DNA from: Pavlovales sp. CCMP2436
Taxonomy: Eukaryota; Haptophyta; Pavlovophyceae; Pavlovales
Assembly: GCA_026770615.1 (NCBI GenBank)
Contig: MU631409.1
Span: 5,922-16,937 of the forward strand
Direction of reading: 5' to 3'
DNA length: 11,016 nucleotides
Below the pieces are notes generated by a model. That model ran no database searches, was not told the DNA's origin, and was given only the letters and a program-made list of their open reading frames with translations. Position 1 is the first letter of the stretch; the number at the start of each line of letters is the position of its first letter. Shown here one piece after another: positions 1 to 7,538 of this stretch. The position numbers and the translations under genes are program-made.

Positions 1-60
1 CCCCCCTCCCAGGTAGACAAGAGTTCTGACCCCCCTCCCCCCGGCTCCGAATTTAAAAAG

Positions 61-1663
61 GTGGAAACGCACCCTCCTAACGCGCGCGCTCGCACTCGGG
101 CCGGCCGTCGCGGTCGCGCTGCTCTGCCAGGCGAACCCAACCGCGGGCGACGAGGCGGACGAGTACCTCAACGTGCTGCAGTCGGTGCAGCTCCCCTTCG
201 CAGTCCTTCCGCTCGTCCTGCTCACCAACGATGCGCGCATCATGGGCGAGTTCGCCAACCGCGGGCTAGTGCGTTTTTTTTTTCCCGTTTTCGTTCATCG
301 TTTCGTTTCGTTTTTTCGTTTTTCGTTTTTTTTTTTTTGGCTACCGTCCATCGACTTGCAGTGTGTAAATATTCAGAACTATGTCCGTCCCCTGACAGGT
401 CTCCACCGGACCCGAGCGTTGATAAAACACTCGGATCAAGGGACCTTAGCAGAGCACACGGATACCGTCCCCACCACTGAGGCTGATCAGACACATGCGA
501 AGGCGAATGAGCAAGACCCATACGAGCATTGCACCATTCATCGCTCTCAGGATGGCATCTTACTCTACTTTTCGGCCCTACTCTACGCATTTATTTTGGC
601 CAATTAAATTGCGTTTATTGTAGGACTAGTCAGACGCTAGTTTGAATCCATATCAGTCTAACAAACGCCCGACCCCCGCCCAACGCCTTCTCTGCTGCGT
701 GTTGGCACTAAGCTCTCGGACCCAGACCTGTTGAAAATGAAATTTGCCGAGCCGCTTATAGTAATAACAAACTCCCACTGCAGATATCATGGAAGCCATC
801 TCCCTCAACGCCTAGGGCGTTTGCGGGTGTGTTGAAGGTCATACTAACTAACTAACAAGCACCCCAACTTGCGTCCACCTCTCGATCGGTCAGAGGAGTT
901 TTCGTCCATTCGGCTTTTGGGGGTTAATTGTATTATTCGGGGTCAAGAAAAGCGGGGCTTTCATCTAATATATGACCCCAATGACACATCTGACCCAAAA
1001 AAACTGAATTGTTGAAAACACCCCAGGTGCGCCACGAGTTAACATTACTCGCGTTTATTGTAGAACTAGTCAGACGCCAGCTTGAATCCGTCTCAGTATA
1101 TAACTTTTTTCCGCACGAGTCCTTTCAACAAACGCCCAACAAACGCCTCGACTTGCGTCCGCCCCTTGAGTTTTTTTCTTCTTTTTCTGATCGGTCAGGT
1201 GCGCCACGCGCTGTGGGCGCTGGTGCTCTCCATCATCGCCGTGAACGTGTACCTCGTCGTGGCGTCCGTGCTCTCTCCCGAGCGCAGGGCGGAAGCGTTC
1301 TGGCTCTACCCGCTCGCACTCACGGGCGGCGGGCTCTATTTTGCCTTCCTTTGGCAGCTGCTCAGGCGTCCGACATCGCACCACACATGCAGCCGGCAAG
1401 GCAGCCTCTCCGGGTTCGGACCCGGGGACGCACCCGGGGACCCACCCGGGTTCGGAACCAGACCGCTGTACGCAGCGCGCGCAGTGGTGGCCGCAGCGCT
1501 CGGGTCGCCGCTGGGGCTGGCCGGCAGCGGCGCGGGGCCGACGCCGCGCGGCAGGCTGCTCGGCGGGTGGGAACGGAGGTCCGAGGCCGTGCTACGAACG
1601 GCGAATTCGCGCGCGTTGTCCGAGGGACTCGCGTCGTCCGGCGCCGAGCCCATCATCGAGTGA
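61..1663 (+). CDS. NRAMP: NRAMP-family divalent metal transporter, C-terminal part (2 exons)
   Basis: This is the 3' end of a gene for a proton-coupled divalent metal ion (Mn/Fe type) membrane transporter. Exon 61-268 follows an AG at 59-60; exon 1199-1663 follows CAG at 1196-1198 and ends in TGA. The intron 269-1198 is GT-AG, phase 0. The 223 visible residues hold four hydrophobic segments (about 5-24, 38-55, 73-93, 103-124), matching the last four helices of a 12-helix NRAMP. The family landmarks are LLTRALALGP near the start, NVLQSVQLPF at 37-46 and IMGEFAN at 60-66. The metal-binding helices 1 and 6 lie upstream, outside the window, so specificity cannot be judged. After the last helix comes a tail of about 100 residues rich in Gly, Ala and Arg with no recognised domain, longer than in many relatives. 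The exon 1 start is inferred: a TAG at 14-16 limits how far left the frame can run. Confidence 0.85.
269..1198 (+). other. Intron of the NRAMP gene, built of duplicated segments
   Basis: GT-AG intron, phase 0, 930 bases. It starts with a T-rich run (275-340). It holds two copies of one sequence, A (about 609-893) and B (about 1049-1198), both ending GATCGGTCAG. Copy A has about 135 extra bases and a TACTAAC branch-point-like series at 842-856. A copy of the exon 2 start lies at 1024-1036. The true acceptor is taken as 1197-1198 because only that choice continues the transporter frame into helix 11. Confidence 0.7.
609..893 (+). repeat. Intron repeat, copy A
   Basis: The first about 50 bases (609-660) match copy B (1049-1100) with a few substitutions, sharing GCGTTTATTGTAG and ACTAGTCAGACGC. 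The 3' end (868-893) matches the end of copy B, sharing ACTTGCGTCC and GATCGGTCAG. The middle of about 135 bases is unique to copy A. Confidence 0.75.
1024..1208 (+). repeat. Insert-like segment (copy B) between 13-base direct repeats
   Basis: CAGGTGCGCCACG occurs at 1024-1036 and again at 1196-1208, the latter being the intron's last CAG plus the first ten bases of exon 2. The 159 bases between hold repeat copy B. The layout is that of a target-site duplication around an insertion, or of a tandem duplication of the exon edge. Confidence 0.7.
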
Positions 1664-2200
1664 GGCGCTGGGAAGCGCGGGCGTCGGCAATTGCAGTGAG
1701 TCGGCCCCGCCCGCCTGCTCGGAAGCCCGGCCCTGTGTTACACTGTTGGCCTGCTGTGGCAACGCAGTCACACCGAAACCGATTGTATTCTGTTACTGTA
1801 CAATTAATTTATACTTCAGACGTTTAGAGTGCGCGTATATTTAGTATGGCTCCATTTATGCGAGGAGGCGAAGTCTCGAGTCGAATATATAAATGTATGG
1901 ACTCGGCAATCGTACAAGTTATCGCCTTGAGTCGCTAAGTCTAACGCCAGCGCGCTCGATCCCTCTCGATATGCTGAGACACAATCGAGATCTAGCCGCC
2001 CCCACCTTCTCCATCGACGGGCGCGTAACCCGTGCTCATTTTTCGGGTGCCCCCTCCATTCCAGACCTCTCCCTTTTCATGACCTCAACCATCCCCGCCC
2101 AGGCTCTATTCCAACACATCACGCCAGACCCACCACACCGCGCCATGCCCACCACGGCATGCGCGCAACTCTTTCCGCACCTCGCGCTCCTGCCCCAGCT
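1664..2200. other. Convergent intergenic spacer
   Basis: Lies between the stop of the NRAMP gene (+) and the stop of the RRM gene (-), so it should carry both 3' untranslated regions. I see no AATAAA signal, RNA gene or convincing exon. The open frames here have no domain features. Confidence 0.6.
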
Positions 2201-3141
2201 TCAGCGGCCCATGTTATCGTAGCCACTCGGCGGCGGCATCATGGACGGCGAGTAGCCTTGGTACATGCTGGAGAGGTAATACGAAGCAGGCATGCCGCTG
2301 ACGCCGACGGCGCCCATGCTATTCGGAGGCATTCCGCGTGGGCTGCCCGCGCCCCCGCCGCGACTGTAGCCACCGCCGCCGCCACGGCCGCCACTGTAGC
2401 CCATGCCATCCATGCCACCCATGCCGCCCATGCCACCCATGGCAACCATGCCACCCATGCCACCCATCACACCCATCACGGCGCCCTGCCCGCGGCCGCC
2501 GCCGGATGGGCGCGCGTGCGCACCCGCGCTCGCGAGGTTGCACATGGTCTGCCTGCCATCGATCAGCTTTGTGGGCTCGCGCAGCGCGGCCTGGGCGGCG
2601 GCGGCCGTGAGGAATGTGATGAAGCCGAAGCCGCGCGACTTGCCTGTCATCCGGTCAATCGCCACGCCTCCCTCGGTGATCTCGCCGTACTCGGCGAATG
2701 CCGCTTTTAAGCCCTTTGATGGGTAGGGAGTGGGTGGGTGTGTAAGTGGGTGAGTGGGTGGGTGGGCGGGCGGGCGAGTGAGTGGATAGATGGGTGAGTG
2801 GGTGGCGAGTGGCGAGTAAAAAAGTTCACCTCGTCGGCCGTGCCCCACGGGAGGCCCCTAACAAAAAGCTTGCGGTTGGCGAGGTCGTCGGCAGCCATCG
2901 CGATGCACTTCTCGGCGAGCATGTCGTCGTTCAGCACGAGCGCGAGAACTATGCTCTTGAGCTTGTCCTTGTCAAGGGGGTCTAAAAGGCGGCGCAGCGA
3001 CTGCGCCTTCTCGCTCAGCTTACCGCCCGGGGCGTCGTCGTCTGGCACGGAGAGCTGCTCGAGGTGGATCGCGAGCTCGTCGGGCGCCGGCGTGGGCGAG
3101 CCGCTGCGCCGCGTCATCCCGTTGGTGCCGTCGTACTCCAT
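2201..3141 (-). CDS. UBA2-like hnRNP protein with one RRM and a Gly/Met-rich tail (2 exons)
   Basis: RNA-binding protein expected to act on mRNA in the nucleus or in granules. Exon 1 is 3141-2830, intron 2829-2714 (116 bases, GT-AG, phase 0), exon 2 is 2713-2201 ending TGA; 274 residues. A helical segment before the RRM (about 45-85, with RRLLDPLDKDKLKSIVLALV) resembles the part preceding the RRM in plant UBP1-associated protein 2. RRM: RNP2 LFVRGL at 92-97, RNP1 KSRGFGFI at 129-136, then REPTKLIDGR as in UBA2/hnRNP A-type domains. The tail (about 175-274) is GGM, GGRGGGGG and SMMPPPSGY repeats, a low-complexity region typical of phase-separating RNA-binding proteins. The start is taken at the ATG of 3141-3139. 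The same frame is open upstream to an AG at 3218-3217, adding 25 charged residues (start 3216), so a further 5' exon is possible. Confidence 0.85.
2403..2475 (-). repeat. Coding minisatellite encoding the GGM repeats
   Basis: On the + strand a unit like ATGCCACCC recurs in tandem with small changes. On the coding strand it gives GGM/GGMVAMGG repeats in the RRM protein tail. Such runs change length easily. Confidence 0.7.
2714..2829 (-). other. Intron of the RRM gene, filled with a GGGTGAGT-type minisatellite
   Basis: Cuts the RRM between RNP2 and the first helix. On the + strand most of 2724-2810 is variations of GTGGGTGAGTGGGTGG; in the transcript this is a C-rich pyrimidine tract in front of the acceptor. 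The reading frame happens to stay open through much of it, but the intron call restores a normal RRM (TADE joined to GLKAAFAEYG). Confidence 0.8.
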
Positions 3142-3637
3142 GGGCAAGCCCTTCCTCCGGGCAAGCCGGCCTCTCGCCTCTTCGGGGGCCCGGTCTGAAT
3201 CGTCGGAGGCTTTGGCCTGTCGGAGGAATTTTTAAAATCAGGTTTAAAAAAACGGGTTAGCGCATTTTGGGGTCCGCCGAGTACTGAAGAAGCGCCCGCC
3301 CCAAACCTTGCTGCGTCGCCCATCAACTGTCCTCATTGCCCTTCGTAGCTGGAAAGTGCCGGCTGGTGCGAACTCAATCACGATTTCAGCCTACTCTTTG
3401 CGCGGTGATGTTTCCTGCTCGCCTCAGGCGTGGCGCGGGGACTTGTGGACAGCGGAGCTCAGGCCTGCCTCAAAACCCCGCGAGGAACACATGCCTCAAG
3501 TGGCGCGGAGTCCAAATTTGCATCGGCTTGGGCCTCCGCGGAGGTGCCGAAGTCAGAAGTGCGTGAATCCTGTCCTGCAACTTTTCGAACTATTTTTTTA
3601 ATTTACATATTTCGTTTCATAGTGATTAGTGTAAATA

Positions 3638-3659
3638 ACTCACACCCTTTGGTGTGAGT
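3638..3659. other. Perfect 9-base-stem hairpin
   Basis: ACTCACACC and GGTGTGAGT flank a 4-base CTTT loop. No flanking T-run or known motif assigns a role. It could be part of a 3' end signal for the - strand gene to its right or a relic of a mobile element. Confidence 0.5.
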
Positions 3660-3729
3660 GCTGGTGCATGAGGATTTGGGTCGATCGCTCGACCTCAGCC
3701 TGACGTCGACCAAGCCAGTGACTGAACAA

Positions 3730-3770
3730 CACCTGTTGAACCATGCTGAGCCGCTAATATATATATATAG
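3730..3770 (+). repeat. Dispersed repeat fragment ACCTGTTGAA / TGCTGAGCCGCT with AT run
   Basis: TGCTGAGCCGCT followed by an (AT)n run at 3744-3770 recurs inverted at about 9639-9664. A diverged version (ACCTGTTGAA then TGCCGAGCCGCTTATA) lies in NRAMP intron copy A at 726-762. Confidence 0.6.
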
Positions 3771-3791
3771 ATATCGGGCAGCAGCGCTGTA

Positions 3792-3832
3792 TATATTACT
3801 GATAGGGATTCAAGCTGGCGTCTGACTGTTCT
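3792..3832 (-). repeat. Third, inverted copy of the NRAMP-intron repeat
   Basis: The reverse complement reads AGTCAGACGCCAGCTTGAAT followed by CC and CTATCAGTA. It matches copy B at about 1066-1103 over about 40 bases and copy A at 628-660 less well. This shows the sequence is a dispersed family, not only a local duplication. Confidence 0.75.
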
Positions 3833-3863
3833 GAATGTTGTGCTGGTCTGAGCGCTGCGTCGC

Positions 3864-4379
3864 CTATTGCCTGCTGCGTGCCTTAGTCGGCTGCGCTGGC
3901 TTGGGCGCCACCGCGCGTGCCGATGGATCTCCGTGTGCCCGGGCAAGGGCGTTTAGGGAGATGATCTGCTGGTTGCTGTTTGTCGTGTTCCCCCGCTGGG
4001 CAGCGATCGGGGCCAGCGCGCTCAAGCGCGCGAGCAGCAGCTGCGCATGGCCGCGTGCCGCGATCGTACCGATCGTGTCGATGAGTTGCTTCTTGATGCG
4101 CGCGGCCGCCTCCATCGGACTCACGCCCATCAGCGCGTACATCTTGCGGCCTCCCTGCGCCGCGATTTCTTTGACGAGCGAGTGCGTATCGGCGCTGACC
4201 TCACCGAAAGCGCCGATGACGATCCCGCGGATCGGCTTGACGGTGTTGAGCGTGGCCTCGATCGGGCCGATGCTGGCGTTCGGGCCGTTTAGGTGGGGGC
4301 CGTTTAGTGCGAGGCCGAATACCCTGTCCTGGGCACGAGCTTTTCTGAGATGCTCGGCCTCGAGGGGCTTTGCCCGGCG
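3864..4379 (-). CDS. Unrecognised protein, 3'-terminal exon
   Basis: The - strand is open from an acceptor-like TATATATACAG ending at 4380 to a TAG at 3866-3864, giving 171 residues with strong G/C third-position bias (AAC GGC CCG AAC GCC AGC), which argues for real coding. Visible segments: LNGPHLNGPNASIGP near 23-37, IRGIVIGAFGEVSADTHSLV about 48-67, a long helix with AAARIKKQLIDTIGTIAARG, then HAQLLLARLSAL, and a basic, Ala/Pro-rich end. A pattern of 'GxxGExSxDxHxLV ... ARLLLxRL' reminds me of proteins next to reverse transcriptases in protist mobile elements, but this is recollection and not a match I can prove. The + strand frame over the same bases (3835-4482) is a shadow. The 5' part is uncertain. 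Confidence 0.6.
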   Translation of the reverse strand, partial: RRAKPLEAEHLRKARAQDRVFGLALNGPHLNGPNASIGPIEATLNTVKPIRGIVIGAFGEVSADTHSLVKEIAAQGGRKMYALMGVSPMEAAARIKKQLIDTIGTIAARGHAQLLLARLSALAPIAAQRGNTTNSNQQIISLNALARAHGDPSARAVAPKPAQPTKARSRQ

Positions 4380-4538
4380 CTGTATATATAGTCGGAATAG
4401 AAATTATGCGTATCACCTTAAGGTGAGGCCGATAGGTGATACACACATATATAGCAACGTTGTTACTAAGTCTAAAGTATAGTTTATTTAATTAAGCGTT
4501 TTTTTACATATACTTAATGCTGGTATACACATATAAAC

Positions 4539-4634
4539 ATTTGACTCCAGCGCTTTGTTTTCGGCTTCCTCATCATCCACTACTTCTCCCAGCTCCCCAC
4601 TTCGGCGTAGCACGTAGAAGCCTGCGTCGGAGCG
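4539..4634 (-). CDS. Possible upstream exon of the 3864-4379 gene
   Basis: Between an acceptor-like GATCTTAG (ending 4635) and a weak donor AAAT|GTTTAT lie exactly 32 codons with DAGFYVLRRSGELGEVV and an acidic DDEEAE stretch. Phase 0 at both ends would join it to the exon starting at 4379. The donor is poor and the bases ATATAAACATTTGA around it recur at 4693-4706, so this is only a candidate. Confidence 0.3.
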
Positions 4635-4770
4635 CTAAGATCAGCCTGACTTAAACTTGAAACGTACCGCCAGCCCGAACCCCCCTACATTAATATAAAC
4701 ATTTGATCTCTCGAGCGAGAATGCCTCTCTCAGGAATCAGGTGACAAGCCGATCTCGCGAGCGTGCGCGG

Positions 4771-7504
4771 CTACTCGTCCGTATCACCCCCTCGGATCAC
4801 CTCCTTGAGCGATTTCTTCTTGGGGCGGAGCGCCTCCAAATCCACCGCCTCAGCGAGCAGCAGCCGATCGTCGATCGCACCAGCCTCTGAGATTCTCTTC
4901 GCGCGATGCGACCTGGTTCAACAGGATACATTCTTGATACGCGTCAATATAGAGAGTACGAAAAAACAGCAAATAATACCTTTCTAAAGCAGTCAAAATA
5001 CCACGACAGCTAAGAGCAGTAAGCTAGCCACATGGATATGAATCACACAAAAGACCAACCCCCCTCCCCCCCCCCACACACACAAAGTAGAGTGTAAGTA
5101 ATGGCCACAGTCAATGCCTTATATGCGCTGTTCGCTTATTCTTTTTTTACACTTAAAAAATAAAATAAATAATAATATTCCGCTCCGACCTAGTGAACTG
5201 GGAGCCACTCTCCTTCCAGTTGCGCAGACGCGCGCGGGAGCGGCTAATGAGCTTGGGCAACCGGTCGGTGGAGGGGAGCGGCCGCCATTTGGGCGCGATT
5301 GGCAGGAGCGGGATGTCGCCGTGGGAGAAGAGCAGCACGCGGCGGAGCTGGTGGCCGCGGATGGCACGCTGCACGCTCACCACGTACCGCTAACGGGGGG
5401 GGTGGGGGGGGGTTCGTCAGATTGGGGGGGGATGGAGGAGGGTTACTAACAACAATAACGACAGCAATAACGATAACAACAACAGCATTCATGATACACA
5501 CTTTCGTCGGACGTTCGTAAATGAAAAAAGGAGACAAAAAGAGGAGACAAAAAAGAGAGGCTGTACCTCCATCTCAGCGTCCCCGTATTCGTAATCGTAT
5601 TGTGATCGTAATCTTAATGTTATTTTAATCGTTACCGTAATTTCAAAGAATTAGTAACAAAAGCAACATCAGCAGCAATGTGCACGTCCATATATTATTA
5701 TTATTATTATTATAATAATTACTATTATTATTATTATTGCTTTGGGTCTTCTTCGTCTTCTTGTTCGTCATCTTCTTGTTCTTCTTGTTGTTGTTGTTCG
5801 TCTTGTTCTTCGTCTTGTTGTTGTTATTGTTGTTGTCTGACTTCTTCGTCTTCTTAATCATATACTCTAAATATTGTTAGTATGAACCTCAATCTCAGCA
5901 TCCCCGTAGACTCTTATTATTATTTTTATATTATATCATATTAAAGTATATTATTAAATTATTACATGATAATTAATAAAATTAAAAATATTATAAATAT
6001 GATTTATTATGTACCTCCATCTCGGCATCTCCGTAGACTCGCGAAGTGAGCGTCGCGTCCTCCTGCAGCAATTAATATTGTTGTTAGTTAGTTAGATAGT
6101 TTTTTTTTTAATATAACCATAATTGTTGTTGTTGTTGTTTTATTGTCACCTGTGCTCTCTTGTCCCTCTCGCCAGCCCGCTGCAGCAGGCTCACGCGGAA
6201 GGGCGTGGCGACCATCGACCGGCGTGCTTTTCTCCTCTGCGTCACATAGAAACAATTTTTTTGAAATGAGATGAAATGAAAAGAAAAAGAAAAAGAAAAA
6301 GAAAATTAGAAGCAGAAGAAACAAAATGGTTAGAGTTGCACCGCGGGCCTTCCTGCTAGATTTTGGTCTGCGTACATTCATTTAGGACACATAGGGTCAC
6401 GAAGATCAAACAAAACGAAATGAAGGAAATAGAGCCGTGATAATGGCGCCGCGGGTGGAGGAGCACGGAGAGTAGCAGCTGCTGGAGCCAGGTCTCGGTT
6501 GCTACCGGGATTTAAAACTGTAATTGGTTAAGAACCAGTTTACAGTTTACAGTTCTTACTTCTTATCGCCTCAATTGGTGAATCCCTTGCCGGCTAGGGG
6601 TTCACCAAGAACAGAGTCCTGGCTCCAGCAGAGGGAAGGAGTGGACTTCAGACAGCCTGCGTGCGTGTGTGTGCGTGCGTGTGCGTGCATGTGTATGCGT
6701 GTGTGTGTGGTGTGTGTGTGCGTGTGTGTGTGGTTGGAAGGGGGGGAGAGAGAGGAGGAGGGGGGGAGATGAGGGTGTGGGGGGGAGAGAGAAGAGGGGG
6801 GGAGAGAGAGAGGAGGGTGGGGGTTGGCAATTACCTCGGGTGTGTCGCTCTGTTCTGGGCGGGAGCCCACGCTGCTTTTAAACTCTGAAGCGACGGCGGG
6901 TACTGTCGTGAGCACAAAAGTGTCCACCGGGTCCGCCGCGTTTAAAAGTGCCTCCTCGCCTTCCCCCTGCCCCCCAAAGTTTGAACCCTGCGCGCGTCCT
7001 CTTTTGCCGGGAGACCCTGGAGGCATCAGCGTGTTCGCGCGCCGCGCCGCGTTGTTCAAGGTCGGCTTGTTCGAGCTCAAGTTCGGGATGGTGTTTGAGC
7101 GGCTGGGGCGGGGGCTGCTGGGGGCGTCGACGAGGCCCTGACCCGGTTCCAGCTCATCTCCGAACACTGTGGGTGTGCGTTAGGAGGAGGAGGAGTATGG
7201 CAGTGGTATTAGGAGTAGGAGTAGGAGTAGGAGTGGTAGTCGTAGTAGTAGTAGTAGCAGCAGCAGTAGTAGCAGCAGTAGTAGGAGGAGGAGTAGTAGA
7301 AAGAACAAAAATAATAGCGTTGAAGTACGCCTTCGGGCTGCAAGTCGGGGGACGATAAAAGAACTAAAAAGAAAAGAAAAGAAGAAAAGTAGCGTGATGC
7401 GTCACCTGTCTCGCCCTCGTGCGCCCATTCGCTCATGGGGTGGTCCGCGTCGTAAAGAGCAGCCGTCTGTGATTATGATGTTGGTGATGATGATGATAAT
7501 AATA

Positions 7505-7538
<34 letters not shown>

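Larger units (their letters stand above)
3220..3863. other. Spacer without a supported gene
   Basis: Lies upstream of the RRM gene and downstream of the next - strand gene. It should contain the RRM gene promoter and 5' leader. Three + frames are open for 70-97 codons at 3308-3657 but show no domain, no good splice junctions and Arg/Pro/Cys-rich content, so I do not call them. It contains a hairpin (3638-3659) and two dispersed-repeat fragments (3730-3770, 3792-3832). Confidence 0.5.

Noticed and set aside
628..660. tRNA gene or tRNA-derived SINE on the basis of a B-box-like GTTTGAATCC
   Set aside because: No A box, no cloverleaf and the other copies have two mismatches in the B box; kept only as a hint.
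1009..1827. 272-codon + strand frame across the NRAMP exon 2
   Set aside because: It is out of frame with the transporter and Arg-rich; it begins in the duplicated intron segment.
2714..2829. Telomere-like G-rich repeat
   Set aside because: The unit GGGTGAGTGGGTGG is irregular, lies within an intron that splits an RRM, and does not match a known telomere unit.
3308..3657. + strand open frames of 75-97 codons
   Set aside because: Three overlapping frames are open at once, none with domain features or supporting junctions.
3835..4482. 215-codon + strand open frame
   Set aside because: It overlaps the - strand exon whose codons have clear G/C third-position bias; the + frame is Cys/Trp/Arg-rich and looks like a shadow.
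5643..5861. Open frame giving Asn/Lys runs, and similar frames giving His, Thr, Ser, Val or Met runs at 6571-6830, 7209-7680, 7934-8173 and 8411-8830
   Set aside because: They are translations of microsatellites in introns.
6571..6660. Extra exon on the - strand beginning after CACGCAG (GCLKSTPSLCWSQ)
   Set aside because: Phase does not fit the exon ending at 6835, and the sequence overlaps the palindromic element; exons 6 and 7 join in phase without it.
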